From positions 744,001-808,000 of the forward strand of contig NZ_JAGSYC010000026.1 in assembly GCF_025685545.1 (NCBI RefSeq): a DNA stretch of 64,000 bases, written 5' to 3'. Source of the DNA: Granulicella paludicola (GTDB taxonomy: Bacteria > Acidobacteriota > Terriglobia > Terriglobales > Acidobacteriaceae). Below the pieces are notes generated by a model. That model did not search any database, was not told the origin of the DNA, and worked only from the letters and a program-made list of their open reading frames with translations. The stretch's first letter is position 1. Each line of letters opens with the position of its first letter. This document shows positions 1 through 8,847 of this stretch, piece by piece. Position numbers and translations under genes: made by a program.

Positions 1-109
1 GGGCGCTGTGATTGGTGGTGCCGCAGGTGCTGGCGTTGGCGCCATCGCGGGCAAGGCGCACCAGGACAACCAGCGGCGTGACTACTATTACGGCGGACGA
101 CGCTACTAG
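1..109 (+). CDS. C-terminal end of a glycine-zipper-like protein (partial)
   Basis: The reading frame is open from the window edge and ends at TAG 107-109. The visible 35 residues begin with a Gly/Ala-rich stretch (GAVIGGAAGAGVGAIAG) that looks like a glycine-zipper transmembrane segment, and end with a basic, Tyr-rich tail (DYYYGGRRY). Small envelope proteins often have this arrangement, but the N-terminus is outside the window, so no function can be given. It lies 26 bp upstream of the next secreted protein on the same strand. Confidence 0.6.
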   Translation, partial: GAVIGGAAGAGVGAIAGKAHQDNQRRDYYYGGRRY

Positions 110-135
110 CCTTCGGAAGGCATAAGGAGATAGAG

Positions 136-531
136 ATGAAGATCAAAATGATGTTGGCAGGATGCGCGATTGCGGCTGGGCTTTTGGTGACTGCAGGAGC
201 ACGCGCGCAAGACGCTACGATTGCACCGAAGTCTGCGGACGCAGTCATGACCTCCACTAACTACACGGCAGAGCAGATTCTGCCGTTGACGGTGCATCAG
301 GCCTGGCTGATGAGCGGCAAGGATGAAGGCAAGTTCTTCGAGATTGTGACGCAGATGGCCGAGCTCTCTGCGAAGAATCGTAACCTGTCTCTGCCCGAGT
401 CAGCAGAGGCTGGTCGCAAGGTCGGCGAGATGATCAAAATGATGGCCAAGAAAGACACAGATCAACTGCTTTACGCCATCGTTGATGCCGCCGTACGTAA
501 GGTGGGGACTGCCGCCCCAGCGGGAATGTAA
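136..531 (+). CDS. Small secreted protein of unknown function
   Basis: The protein has 131 residues. Its first 24 form a typical Sec signal peptide: basic start KIK, hydrophobic core GCAIAAGLLVTAGA, then cleavage after ARA. The mature part is largely predicted helix, with a Lys/Met-rich segment near residues 96-107, no cysteine pairs and no recognised motif. An AAGGAGA ribosome-binding site lies 7-8 bp before the ATG. A strong hairpin follows the stop. I do not recognise the family. Confidence 0.8.
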   Translation: MKIKMMLAGCAIAAGLLVTAGARAQDATIAPKSADAVMTSTNYTAEQILPLTVHQAWLMSGKDEGKFFEIVTQMAELSAKNRNLSLPESAEAGRKVGEMIKMMAKKDTDQLLYAIVDAAVRKVGTAAPAGM

Positions 532-543
532 TGTTTGGCAAGC

Positions 544-579
544 AAGCGAAAGGGACCGCCTCGGCGGTCCCTTTCGCTT
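544..579. terminator. Bidirectional hairpin between convergent genes
   Basis: A perfect inverted repeat has 17-nt arms (AAGCGAAAGGGACCGCC and its complement) and a 2-nt centre. It sits between the stop of the secreted protein at 531 and the convergent stop at 595. No long T-run follows on the + strand. Confidence 0.75.
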
Positions 580-594
580 GGAAAAAATGAATGC

Positions 595-1029
595 TTATTT
601 CTGCCACAGGCCCGACCAGCTCTCCGACACCAGGATGCTGTTGCCGGGATTGCGTGGGTCATAACGAATCTGGATGGGCTGGTCGATGCGGAATCCCACC
701 ACACGGTCGGCCAGCCGCGATACATCCTGGGCGCAATTGTAGGTAACGCCTGCGAGCCGGTAGCTGTATACCAGTACCTCTGGCGTGGGAGAGACGCTGT
801 CCTCGCCGTTCAGGGTACGCGCATCGACGATGACACCATCGCAGATGCGGCCCATCGTGGCAACTCTTTCGCGTCGCCGCCGTTCGATCTCCTCCGCCGA
901 CGGCGTCCGCCAACGGATGAAAAGCCACACACACAGGCCTGCCAACACGACGGCAATCAGGATGGCCGCGAAGAGTCGGGGGTCCCTGTCGTGCAGAAGC
1001 TGCTTCAGATGGTCTACGGTCGAGTTCAC
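595..1029 (-). CDS. Single-pass membrane protein, DUF3592-like
   Basis: The 144-residue protein has a short cytoplasmic start, one membrane segment at about residues 20-38 (LFAAILIAVVLAGLCVWLFI), a very basic stretch (ERRRRERV), and a soluble domain of beta character ending in a motif resembling DUF3592 proteins (PIQIRYDPRNPGNSIL). DUF3592 proteins are small membrane proteins of unknown function. The match is by pattern only. It is convergent with the gene at 136-531 and divergent from hslV. Confidence 0.65.
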   Translation of the reverse strand: MNSTVDHLKQLLHDRDPRLFAAILIAVVLAGLCVWLFIRWRTPSAEEIERRRRERVATMGRICDGVIVDARTLNGEDSVSPTPEVLVYSYRLAGVTYNCAQDVSRLADRVVGFRIDQPIQIRYDPRNPGNSILVSESWSGLWQK

Positions 1030-1176
1030 GGGCGTGTGGTGTTGCGTCTAGCATAGCGCAGCCATCGTCTTCCGGTGATGAAGAGCTGCTGCCGTGAGCC
1101 TTGCTTGGTTCAACAGTATCCCCCCGGGGCTTATACTTCGCTTTGCGGCTGTAGGGAGAGATACGTGGAGAAAACG

Positions 1177-1803
1177 ATGAAGAACAGGGGCGCTGGAGCG
1201 CCGGGTGGTCACCCTTTGGATCTAAGCGATGGCCGTCGTGTGCGGTCGACGACAGTCATCTGCGTCAAGCGCGGAGACAGCGTGGTCATGGCCGCCGATG
1301 GGCAGGTTACGCTGGGCGCGACCGTCATGAAACACTCTGCAAGGAAGATTCGCAGGCTGTACAACGAGAAGATCCTTGCCGGATTCGCTGGCTCCACCGC
1401 CGATGCCTTCAGTCTGTTTACACGGTTCGAATCCAAGCTGGAGCAGTATGGCGGCAACCTCGAGCGGTCTGCCGTTGAACTCGCCAAGGAGTGGCGCACC
1501 GATAAGCTTCTGCGCCAGTTGCAGGCTTTGCTCATCGTTGCTGACACAAAGCGGATGTTCCTGCTGAGCGGCGATGGCGATGTAATCGAGCCAGATGCCG
1601 TTGGCGACAGCGCCGTGGCAACGATCGGTTCTGGCGGCAGCTATGCGCTGGCGGCAGCGACAGCACTTATCGAGAACACGCAATTTACCGCGCGCGAAAT
1701 CGTGGAGCGCAGTATGAAGATCGCTGCTGAAATTTGCATCTACTCCAACACCCATATAACGGTGGAAGAGCTGCGCGGCGAAGAGCCGAAGGTGAGTGTA
1801 TAG
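1177..1803 (+). CDS. hslV: HslV, peptidase subunit of the HslUV (ClpQY) protease
   Basis: HslV is the Ntn-hydrolase core of the cytoplasmic ATP-dependent protease HslUV. The sequence matches the family throughout: [71 protein letters not shown] and [15 protein letters not shown]. The catalytic Thr-Thr pair lies at residues 25-26 rather than directly after Met, so a propeptide of about 24 residues would have to be removed. Two starts are possible: ATG 1177 (GGAG 6 nt upstream) or GTG 1165 (AGGGAG 6 nt upstream). The TAG stop directly abuts the hslU ATG, so the two are translationally coupled. Confidence 0.95.
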   Translation: MKNRGAGAPGGHPLDLSDGRRVRSTTVICVKRGDSVVMAADGQVTLGATVMKHSARKIRRLYNEKILAGFAGSTADAFSLFTRFESKLEQYGGNLERSAVELAKEWRTDKLLRQLQALLIVADTKRMFLLSGDGDVIEPDAVGDSAVATIGSGGSYALAAATALIENTQFTAREIVERSMKIAAEICIYSNTHITVEELRGEEPKVSV

Positions 1804-3447
1804 ATGGCGATTTACCTGCCGGGAACGGCTGAAGACCAGGCGCTGGCGCTTGAAGAGATGACGCCGCGCCAGATCGTAGCAGAGCTGGATAAGTACGTCG
1901 TAGGTCAGGCTGCGGCCAAGCGCGCCGTCGCGATCGCGCTGCGCAATCGCACCCGCCGCCAGCGCCTTCCGCCTGAGATGGCCGACGAGATCATGCCCAA
2001 GAACATCCTCATGATCGGCTCAACCGGCGTAGGCAAGACCGAGATCGCGCGACGGCTGGCCAAGCTCACGAACTCGCCGTTCCTCAAGGTCGAAGCGTCG
2101 AAGTTCACCGAGGTCGGCTACGTCGGTCGCGACGTCGAATCCATCGTCCGGGACCTCGTGGAGATCGCCATCGATATGGTGCGCGAAGAAAAGCTGGACG
2201 AAGTCGAAGACCGCGCCGAGTTTGCGGCCGAAGAGCGGCTGATCGAGCTGCTGCTCGCGCAGGGTGCAACCTTGCAGCCCAGCATCGCGAACGATAAGAC
2301 CGTTAGCGCTGGCGAAGCAACAGGAAGCAGTAGCGAAGGATCGACCGTCGACTCGCCACTTGAGGTCGAAAAAGTTATCGCCATTGACGCTGCTCCTAAA
2401 GTGGCAAACGATATCGAACGTCAGAAAGAGCGCGAGCGCCTGCTGGTACAGTTTCGCGAAGGCAAGCTGGACGATCGCATGGTCGAACTCGAAACGCGCG
2501 ACCGCAGCCAGACGCAGGTCGAGATCATCAGCAACGTGCCGGAGGACATGGACTTCGGTGGGCGGGAAAACGGTAAGGACACTGGCAGGGACGGCGATAA
2601 AGACGGCAGCCGCGAAGGCGGTCTGCGGGAGATGCTCGCCGGCATGTTCGGCCAGCGCATGCGCCGTCGCCCGATGAAGGTTGCCGACGCCTTTGACCAC
2701 CTCGTGCAGGAGGAAGAGGCGCGCCTGCTGGACATGGACCAGGTCACCCGCCTCGCCGTGGAGCGCGTCCAGGACTCCGGTATCGTCTTCCTCGACGAGA
2801 TCGACAAGATCGCCGGTCGCGAAGGCGGCCATGGTCCGGACATCAGCCGCGAAGGCGTGCAGCGCGATATCCTGCCTATCGTCGAAGGCACCACCGTCAG
2901 CACCAAGTACGGCATGGTCGCGACCGATCACATCCTCTTTGTCGCGGCAGGCGCCTTCCACGTCTCCAAACCGAGCGATCTCATCCCGGAGCTGCAGGGA
3001 CGTTTTCCCATCCGCGTCGAGCTCAAGGCACTCACCGTCGACGACTTCCTGCGCATCCTCACCGAGCCCCGCGCCTCGCTGGTCAAGCAGGCCGTCGCTC
3101 TACTCGAAACCGAGGGCTTCCGCCTTGAGTTCGCTCCGGAAGCCTTGTCTGAGATGGCCCGCTTCGCCTTCGAAGTCAATGAGACGACCGAAAATATCGG
3201 CGCACGTCGCCTCCATACCATCATGGAGCGCGTGCTCGACGAGATAAGCTTCGTCGCTCCTGAAATGGGCAAGTCCCCGGCTCAGGGCGCAATATTTGAA
3301 GGTGTCCCCGCTCTCACAGAGCGTGAAATCACCACCGTGGGCGGCGAGCTATCCACCGAGCGGGTGCTGATTGTGGATCGCGCCTACGTAGAAAAACAGG
3401 TCGCGAGCATCGTAAAGAACCAGGATCTGAGCCGCTACATTCTGTGA
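1804..3447 (+). CDS. hslU: HslU, AAA+ unfoldase of the HslUV protease
   Basis: HslU unfolds substrates and feeds them into HslV. The 547-residue protein begins with the family-typical [17 protein letters not shown] and has Walker A GSTGVGKT at residues 72-79. An intermediate domain at about 110-270 is longer and more charged than usual. Walker B FLDEID lies near residue 330, followed by sensor and arginine-finger regions ([26 protein letters not shown]). The C-terminus LSRYIL is the conserved tail that inserts into HslV. E. coli HslU is about 443 residues; the extra length is mostly in the I-domain (Glu/Asp/Gly/Lys-rich at about 250-280). Confidence 0.97.
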   Translation: MAIYLPGTAEDQALALEEMTPRQIVAELDKYVVGQAAAKRAVAIALRNRTRRQRLPPEMADEIMPKNILMIGSTGVGKTEIARRLAKLTNSPFLKVEASKFTEVGYVGRDVESIVRDLVEIAIDMVREEKLDEVEDRAEFAAEERLIELLLAQGATLQPSIANDKTVSAGEATGSSSEGSTVDSPLEVEKVIAIDAAPKVANDIERQKERERLLVQFREGKLDDRMVELETRDRSQTQVEIISNVPEDMDFGGRENGKDTGRDGDKDGSREGGLREMLAGMFGQRMRRRPMKVADAFDHLVQEEEARLLDMDQVTRLAVERVQDSGIVFLDEIDKIAGREGGHGPDISREGVQRDILPIVEGTTVSTKYGMVATDHILFVAAGAFHVSKPSDLIPELQGRFPIRVELKALTVDDFLRILTEPRASLVKQAVALLETEGFRLEFAPEALSEMARFAFEVNETTENIGARRLHTIMERVLDEISFVAPEMGKSPAQGAIFEGVPALTEREITTVGGELSTERVLIVDRAYVEKQVASIVKNQDLSRYIL

Positions 3448-3469
3448 GACAGGGAACAGGGGAGTAGCC

Positions 3470-3604
3470 CTGTATCAGATGGGGATCATCCTGTTCTGGG
3501 TATACGACCGTTCTGAGGGGTCGCGCCGGACGAAGATGCTGCGGCCCATGCACAAGCTGGCCGCCGAGCTGCTGAAAGTGGTCTACGAGGATGATCCGCA
3601 GTAG
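3470..3604 (+). pseudogene. Remnant of a TetR-family regulator (C-terminal fragment)
   Basis: In-frame codons from about 3470 to TAG 3602-3604 encode a peptide containing MGIILFWVYDRSEGSRRTKM. This resembles the last helices of TetR/AcrR ligand-binding domains, which often read like LILFWIHDRSPGQ. No DNA-binding domain precedes it, because hslU ends only 30 bp upstream. The likely reading is a decayed C-terminal remnant. A 41-residue microprotein from ATG 3479 is possible, but the ribosome-binding site is poorly spaced. Confidence 0.45.
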
Positions 3605-3634
3605 AGAGCGACTACACTGCTTCGAGAGGTTACG

Positions 3635-5194
3635 ATGCAGTTGAGGCAGTACTTGCAGCAGGGACAGGAGCGTCTGTGGGCAGCGACGGCAGCGCCGCGC
3701 ACGTTGCGTGCCGCGAAGGCACTGGTCGCCGCTCTGGCAATCCTCTTTGCGGGCCTCTTTCTGTGGGCGGCGGTCAAGCGAATGCTGTATCCCTTTGAGC
3801 TGGAATGGATAGAAAGCGGCATCCTGGTTTCGGTACTGCGAATCGTTCATGGGCAGGCGCTGTATGTCGCACCTACGTTGGACTATGTGCCGTACCTCTA
3901 CGCGCCGTTGTATCTGTATGTATCGGCTGCCATCACAAAGCTGGTTGGCGTTGCGGAGCATGGCTATCTCGCGATGAGGCTCGTCTCGACGCTCAGTACG
4001 CTGGGTAGTGGCGGCGCTATCTATGCTCTGGTGCGGTCGGAGACGCCGCGGCGCATCGCCGCAGTGGCTGCAGTTGGCCTGTACCTTGCAAGCTACGCGG
4101 CTGTCGGTGGCTTCTTCGATATCGGCCGCGTCGATTCGCTCTTCGTCTTCCTGCTGCTGTTGGCTTTGCTGCTGCAGCGCCGTGGCTATCCGGTGGTGGC
4201 GGCACTCGTGTGGGTGCTTGTGTTCCAGACCAAGCAGACAGTCCTCCCGCTGGCGTTTCTCATTCTGCTGGCGGAGTGGCCGCGACCGAAGCGCATGTTC
4301 GCGGCCATGCTCACCTTTGGCATCGTCCTGGCGGCCAGCGTAGCGTGGCTGAACCATGCTACCGGCGGCTGGTATGGCTTTTATATCTTCGGCGTGGTGC
4401 GCGGTCTGCCACTTGTCCTCCGGCAGGCCGTATTGTTCGTGCCGCTGCTGCTGCTCGGGCCGATGGCGGCGGCCTGGGCGCTGATTGTGGCCGCGGTAGT
4501 AACGACTCGTATACGGCTGGAGCGGGCGATGTTCTTTCTCTTCGTGTCGTTTGCGTTGTTCGTCGGCATCTGGTTTGTCGAGGCACACCGCGGCGCCAGC
4601 ATGAACTCCGTGATGCCGGTGTACGCTTGGACCGCTGTGCTCTTCGGTATTGCTATCGCGCGGCTCATGGATGTTTCCGCAGCCCAACCGCGGCTGCATC
4701 TGGCTGTCCTGCTTGCAGTGGCCGTGCAACTGGTGGCGATGATCTACAACCCCGGCCGGCTCGTTCCTCCTGCCGACGCCGTACAGCGATCGCAGGCGTT
4801 TGTGCAGCGCGTGCGCGCCTTGTCGGGCGACGTCTACGTGCTCAACCATAGTTACGACGCAATCCTCGCAGGCAAGCAGCCTCATGCCGAAGGCGAGGCT
4901 CTGGGCGCGGTGCTCGACGCAAAACTGGGAAGCACGAGCGCTGATCTCCGCGCACAGCTGAATGCTGCAATGGCCTCCCATCGCTACTCCGCCGTGGTCG
5001 TCGACGCGCTGGAGACGAAGGACACGAGCTGGGGCTTTGAAAAGCAATACCCGCTGCAGATCTCGACAGGGCTGGCGAACTATCGCTATCTGACCAGCGA
5101 GCCGCAGTGGTTTCTGCTGCCCTGTGGTTCAGCCGAGGTCAAGACAGTCATGCGCGAAGATAGCGTGGAGTCGCGTACAGGCTGCGAGAAGTAG
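3635..5194 (+). CDS. Polytopic membrane protein, GT-C glycosyltransferase-like
   Basis: The 519-residue protein has about 10 hydrophobic segments, between residues 28 and 390, and a soluble C-terminal domain of about 120 residues. The first extracytoplasmic loop carries ELEWIESG soon after TM1. This is the position where GT-C/ArnT-like glycosyltransferases keep their acidic catalytic residues, and it is followed by the common YVPYLYAPLYLYVSA segment. Such enzymes transfer sugars from polyprenyl-phosphate donors on the periplasmic face. The substrate cannot be told from sequence. A strong hairpin follows at 5202-5244. Confidence 0.7.
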   Translation: MQLRQYLQQGQERLWAATAAPRTLRAAKALVAALAILFAGLFLWAAVKRMLYPFELEWIESGILVSVLRIVHGQALYVAPTLDYVPYLYAPLYLYVSAAITKLVGVAEHGYLAMRLVSTLSTLGSGGAIYALVRSETPRRIAAVAAVGLYLASYAAVGGFFDIGRVDSLFVFLLLLALLLQRRGYPVVAALVWVLVFQTKQTVLPLAFLILLAEWPRPKRMFAAMLTFGIVLAASVAWLNHATGGWYGFYIFGVVRGLPLVLRQAVLFVPLLLLGPMAAAWALIVAAVVTTRIRLERAMFFLFVSFALFVGIWFVEAHRGASMNSVMPVYAWTAVLFGIAIARLMDVSAAQPRLHLAVLLAVAVQLVAMIYNPGRLVPPADAVQRSQAFVQRVRALSGDVYVLNHSYDAILAGKQPHAEGEALGAVLDAKLGSTSADLRAQLNAAMASHRYSAVVVDALETKDTSWGFEKQYPLQISTGLANYRYLTSEPQWFLLPCGSAEVKTVMREDSVESRTGCEK

Positions 5195-5201
5195 CTTCAT
5201 C

Positions 5202-5244
5202 GAAAGCGAAACGGCGAGCCGATGTGGCTCGCCGTTTCGCTTTC
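5202..5244. terminator. Bidirectional intrinsic terminator
   Basis: A perfect 19-bp stem (GAAAGCGAAACGGCGAGCC and complement) encloses a 5-nt loop GATGT. It lies between the convergent stops of the membrane protein (5194) and transaldolase (5261). Short T and A runs inside the arms would let it work in both directions. Confidence 0.85.
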
Positions 5245-5260
5245 CTCGTATGACTTGTTC

Positions 5261-6247
5261 TTAGGCAGGAACATTGAGGTCAGCCACTCGCTTCGCAAGT
5301 AGCTTCTCGAGGTCTTCGAGCGCCTTGGAGAAGCCGTCGATGCCTTCCTGCAGCTTGTCCTTCGCCATCTTGTCCTTGGCATGCATGTCGTCGAAGGTGG
5401 CCTTGTCCATGGGAATCTTCTGGATGTCCAGGGCGGCCGCCTTGCTCTTGTCGAGCTTCAGCTCAAGAGTGCCCTCGGTCGTCTGCAGCTCAGAGAGCAG
5501 CTTGGGAGCGATGGTCAGCAGGTCGCAGCCGGCAAGCTCCTTGATCTCTCCAGTATTGCGGAAGCTCGCTCCCATTACCTGCGTCTTGTAACCGAACTTC
5601 TTGTAGTAGTAGAAGATCTGCGTTACCGACTGCACGCCAGGATCTTCTGCGCCTTCGTAATCCTTGCCCGTGTCCTTCTTGTACCAGTCTAGAATACGAC
5701 CGACGAACGGCGAGATCAGCGTGACCTTCGCCTCGGCGCAGGCAATCGCCTGGTGCAGACCGAACAACAGGGTCAGGTTGCAGTGGATGCCTTCCTTCTC
5801 CAGGATCTCGGCAGCCTTGATGCCCTCCCAGGTGGAAGCCAGCTTGATCAGAACGCGGTCGTTCGAGATGCCAGCAGCGTTGTACTGCTTGATGATGTCG
5901 CGTGCGGCTTCGAGGCTCTTGTCGGTGTCGAAGCTAAGGCGAGCATCGACCTCGGTGGACACACGACCGGGGACGATCTCGAGGATCTTCCTGCCGAAGG
6001 CCACTGCCAGCGTCTTGAAGGCGGCTGCAGCGACCTGTTCGTCGCTGGCGGCGGCTCCCACCTCTTCGCGCGCTGTCTTCAGGCAGTCATCGACGATCTG
6101 CTGATACTCGGGCATCTGGGCTGCTGCGGCGATCAGAGACGGGTTGGTCGTCGCGTCCGTGGGCTTGTACTGCTTAATGGCATTAATGTCGCCGGTATCG
6201 GAGACGACGGTCGTGAAGGACTTGAGCTGATCGAGAAGATTCGCCAT
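5261..6247 (-). CDS. tal: Transaldolase
   Basis: Transaldolase moves a dihydroxyacetone unit between sugar phosphates in the non-oxidative pentose phosphate pathway, in the cytoplasm. The 328-residue length and sequence fit the TalB-type class. Visible signatures are the N-terminal DATTNPSL, the Schiff-base lysine in [11 protein letters not shown] (Lys135), NLTLLFG, and the late [10 protein letters not shown] and [14 protein letters not shown] segments. A GGAG site lies a few bases before the ATG. It is transcribed as a single gene between a probable promoter (6307-6312) and the shared terminator at 5202-5244. Confidence 0.97.
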   Translation of the reverse strand: MANLLDQLKSFTTVVSDTGDINAIKQYKPTDATTNPSLIAAAAQMPEYQQIVDDCLKTAREEVGAAASDEQVAAAAFKTLAVAFGRKILEIVPGRVSTEVDARLSFDTDKSLEAARDIIKQYNAAGISNDRVLIKLASTWEGIKAAEILEKEGIHCNLTLLFGLHQAIACAEAKVTLISPFVGRILDWYKKDTGKDYEGAEDPGVQSVTQIFYYYKKFGYKTQVMGASFRNTGEIKELAGCDLLTIAPKLLSELQTTEGTLELKLDKSKAAALDIQKIPMDKATFDDMHAKDKMAKDKLQEGIDGFSKALEDLEKLLAKRVADLNVPA

Positions 6248-6306
6248 GGGAGGCTCCTAAACTTTGTCTGAGGCTGAATGGGCGCGAACTAGACGCGACG
6301 ATCATT

Positions 6307-6312
6307 ATTATA
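6307..6312 (-). promoter_or_regulatory. Candidate -10 box for tal
   Basis: On the minus strand the sequence reads TATAAT, an exact sigma-70 -10 consensus, about 60 bp upstream of the tal start. The -35 region is not clear; TTAACG is the nearest candidate. Confidence 0.5.
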
Positions 6313-6476
6313 GTCGCGCCCGGTTTTTGGCCGTTAAAGATCGGATGCGCCTCCGCTGCCTCACGAGATGAGCTGTCCTGTCTTCTTTCTATCTGCTCGA
6401 AAACAAAGAGAGATCGACGCGCGCGAGCGTGGTTTGCATCCAACCGAGAAGTCGCAACCACAGGAGACTACGCACC

Positions 6477-6677
6477 ATGGCAGAGCACGAAGGACATTCA
6501 CCCACCCACAGCCACGCCCAGACCGGGCCCGTGGCTCCCCATGAACAACAGCAGCCCTACTGGAAGCGTGCACACAAGGACTGGAAGTTCTGGGTAGGCG
6601 TGATCTGCATCGCGGTCGCTCTGACGGTATACGTGCTCTCGCTCGATCTATCGTCGGTACCGCACCCACAGACCTAG
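6477..6677 (+). CDS. Small His-rich single-pass membrane protein
   Basis: The protein has 66 residues. ATG 6477 is preferred to the upstream in-frame ATG because AGGAG lies 10 bp before it. The N-terminus is hydrophilic and His-rich (HEGHSPTHSHAQ, PHEQQQPY). One membrane segment follows at about residues 38-56 (FWVGVICIAVALTVYVLSL), with a short periplasmic tail. I do not recognise a family. The His-rich head could bind metal, but nothing proves it. Confidence 0.75.
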   Translation: MAEHEGHSPTHSHAQTGPVAPHEQQQPYWKRAHKDWKFWVGVICIAVALTVYVLSLDLSSVPHPQT

Positions 6678-6689
6678 GCTGTCGCTTCT

Positions 6690-6775
6690 GCTGTTGCCTC
6701 TGGATAGGTCTGGGCTGTAGCCCAGACACTTCCAATCCATCTCGAGATCGGGCTTCCGCCCTCCGGGAGATACCT
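6690..6775 (+). repeat. REP-like palindromic element, copy 1
   Basis: GTCTGGGCT-GT-AGCCCAGAC forms a perfect hairpin at 6708-6727. Upstream is CTCTGGATAG. A second small palindrome follows (CGGGCTTCCGCCCTCCGGGAGAT). The same composite recurs at 13455-13515, and in decayed form at 14350-14413. All lie just after the stop codon of a plus-strand gene. Confidence 0.7.
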
Positions 6776-6827
6776 TCCTTACTCAGGAAAGCGATCCAGA
6801 ATCGGCGTCGCGACCGATGTCGTCAGA

Positions 6828-8378
6828 CTACCCCTTATAAAACTCGCTCCGCTTCCTCGAATAGAAGTAGTACACGAATAGACCGATCACCAGCCACACA
6901 AAGAACCGGACCCACGTGATCGCCGGCAGCCCCGCCATCAGCAGCACGCAGAAGAACGTGCTGAGCACCGGAATTACCGGCCCGCCGGGAACGCGGAAGC
7001 CGCGATGCCGCTTCGGGTCCTTCACCCGCAGCACAATCACGCCGATCGAAACCAGCACGAACGCAAACAGCGTTCCGATGTTCGACATCTCCGCAAACGT
7101 TCCGACATCGAACAACCCCGAAGGTATCGCCACCAGAACTCCCGCAACCCACGTCGCAAACGCGGGCGTCCGAAACTTCGGATGCACCTTGCTGAACACA
7201 TCCGGCAGCAGACGGTCTCTCGACATCGAGAACCATACCCGCGCCTGTCCCAGCTGAAACACCAGGATCGACGAGATCATCCCGACGATCGCTCCCAGCA
7301 GCACGAACAGCCGCACATAGTGCAGCCGATGCGCTCCCGGCTGCAGCGATACCCGCTTCAGTGCATCTACAACAGGCGCCCCATCGCCCGCAATCGACTG
7401 CCACGGAACCATGCCCGTCAGCACTGCCGCCACGCCAATGTAGAGGATTGTGCATACCACCAGCGTGGCAATGATCCCGATCGGCACATCGCGCCGGGGG
7501 TTCTTGCACTCCTCGCTTGCCGTCGAGACCGAATCGAAGCCGATATACGTGAAGAAGATGATGCTTCCGCCCGCGAGAACTCCCGAAAAGCCATTCGGCG
7601 AGAACGGATGGTAATTGCCTGGATGAATAAAGCTGAGCCCGAAGAAGATGAAGACCAGGATCGCCGCGATCTTCACCAGCACCATGATGTTGTTCGTCCG
7701 CGCCGACTCCCGAATGCCTCGCACCAGAACCACTGTCAACAGCAACACGATGATGAACGCCGGGATGTCGAAGCCGAAGTGCCAGCCCGCGGGAAAGATG
7801 TCGACCTTGCCCGAAAGGTCCTGCAATCCGAGCGGCAGATACGCGGGAGACAGCCACTTGGGATCAAGGTGGATATTGAGCCAATCCAGCAGATCCACAA
7901 TATGCGCCGCAAATCCCACGCTGACGCTCATGTTGGAGAACGCGTACTCGAGGATGAGATCCCAGCCGATAATCCAGGCGATCAGCTCGCCCATGGTGGC
8001 GTAGGTGTACGTGTAAGCCGAGCCGGCGATGGGGATCATGCTGGAGAGCTCGGCATAACAGAGGCCTGTGAGCCCGCAGACGATGGCGACGAGGACGAGC
8101 GACAGCGCGAGAGCCGGACCCGCTCCCGGACGGCCCGCGACGGCGCCATGGTGCAGGATGAGGTCGATGATGGGCGAGGCTGCCCATGACGCCGTCTTCG
8201 ACGGATTTCCGCCTATTGCCGTGCCGATGACGGTGAAGATGCCCGAACCGATGACGGCTCCAATGCCGAGGGCGGTGAGCGAAACAGGACCGAGGGTCTT
8301 TTTGAGCGCATGCTCAGGACGCTCGGAGTCAGAGATGAGCTTGTCGATGGACTTGGTGGCAAAGATTTGGCGGGCCAG
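6828..8378 (-). CDS. Amino-acid permease (APC superfamily), probable CTG start
   Basis: The protein is a membrane transporter of the APC family, about 516 residues with 12 or more hydrophobic segments. The first ATG (8037-8039) falls inside TM3. In the same frame the sequence is open upstream to TAA 8400-8402, and encodes the family-typical N-terminus: ATKSIDKLISDSERPEHALKK, then LGIGAVIGSGIFTVIGTAIGG, then ELSSMIPIAGSAYTYTY. No ATG or GTG occurs in that part. CTG 8376-8378, eight bases after a GAGGA ribosome-binding site, is the best start and gives a normal length. Internal landmarks are EECKNPRRDVP and the C-terminal basic tail. The substrate (cationic or other amino acid) cannot be told. 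Confidence 0.9.
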   Translation of the reverse strand: MARQIFATKSIDKLISDSERPEHALKKTLGPVSLTALGIGAVIGSGIFTVIGTAIGGNPSKTASWAASPIIDLILHHGAVAGRPGAGPALALSLVLVAIVCGLTGLCYAELSSMIPIAGSAYTYTYATMGELIAWIIGWDLILEYAFSNMSVSVGFAAHIVDLLDWLNIHLDPKWLSPAYLPLGLQDLSGKVDIFPAGWHFGFDIPAFIIVLLLTVVLVRGIRESARTNNIMVLVKIAAILVFIFFGLSFIHPGNYHPFSPNGFSGVLAGGSIIFFTYIGFDSVSTASEECKNPRRDVPIGIIATLVVCTILYIGVAAVLTGMVPWQSIAGDGAPVVDALKRVSLQPGAHRLHYVRLFVLLGAIVGMISSILVFQLGQARVWFSMSRDRLLPDVFSKVHPKFRTPAFATWVAGVLVAIPSGLFDVGTFAEMSNIGTLFAFVLVSIGVIVLRVKDPKRHRGFRVPGGPVIPVLSTFFCVLLMAGLPAITWVRFFVWLVIGLFVYYFYSRKRSEFYKG

Positions 8379-8508
8379 GGCTGGGTCCTCGTCGGGGATT
8401 TACCGGTTTGTGATGATTGTAAGGCCTTGGGTCGTCGGGTAAGGTCAGCGCAGAGAGCACTGTTCAGGGACTGGTCGTCTGCACTAGATTTGTCAGAGGA
8501 GTCGAGCG

Positions 8509-8766
8509 ATGAACCCAAAGCTAGTCCAGTGGCTGATGCGTGGCAGCTTTCCCGCGCGCTACACGAAGAACTTTGTATTTATGTTCCTGGTGATGGCGAT
8601 CGTACAACCGCTGTTGCATGTGCTGGCCCATCATTTCGGGTGGAGCTTCGCTTTGGAGAGGCCGTTTACGTCAGAGGCCTTCTGGCTGAACTGCGTTGGG
8701 GTTTCGCTGGGATACTCGCTGGTAATTGTCTTCAGTCCCGGGACACGACAACGCAAGACGAAGTAA
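8509..8766 (+). CDS. Small membrane protein (two hydrophobic segments)
   Basis: The 85-residue protein has two hydrophobic stretches, at about residues 22-42 (NFVFMFLVMAIVQPLLHVL) and 59-76 (LNCVGVSLGYSLVIVF), and a basic C-terminus RQRKTK. GAGGAG lies 8 bp before the ATG. The stop is followed by a terminator hairpin at 8801. It is divergent from the permease, so the two probably share the intergenic promoter region. The family is unknown to me. Confidence 0.75.
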   Translation: MNPKLVQWLMRGSFPARYTKNFVFMFLVMAIVQPLLHVLAHHFGWSFALERPFTSEAFWLNCVGVSLGYSLVIVFSPGTRQRKTK

Positions 8767-8800
8767 ACCTTGGCGCGATGCTCGAGTGGTTTAGACGTTC

Positions 8801-8834
8801 GAAAGCCGGCAGGATAACCCGCCGGCTTTCTATT
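8801..8834 (+). terminator. Intrinsic terminator
   Basis: GAAAGCCGGC and its perfect complement enclose a 10-nt loop, and TATTT follows. It lies downstream of the small membrane protein and before the convergent basic-protein gene at 8848. Confidence 0.75.
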
Positions 8835-8847
8835 TGGAACTGAAGAA

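Noticed and set aside
3329..5047. Long minus-strand ORF (572 codons)
   Set aside because: It mirrors the glycosyltransferase-like gene in an antisense frame, is rich in His/Arg/Gln, and has no hydrophobic or family pattern. It is a product of third-position GC bias.
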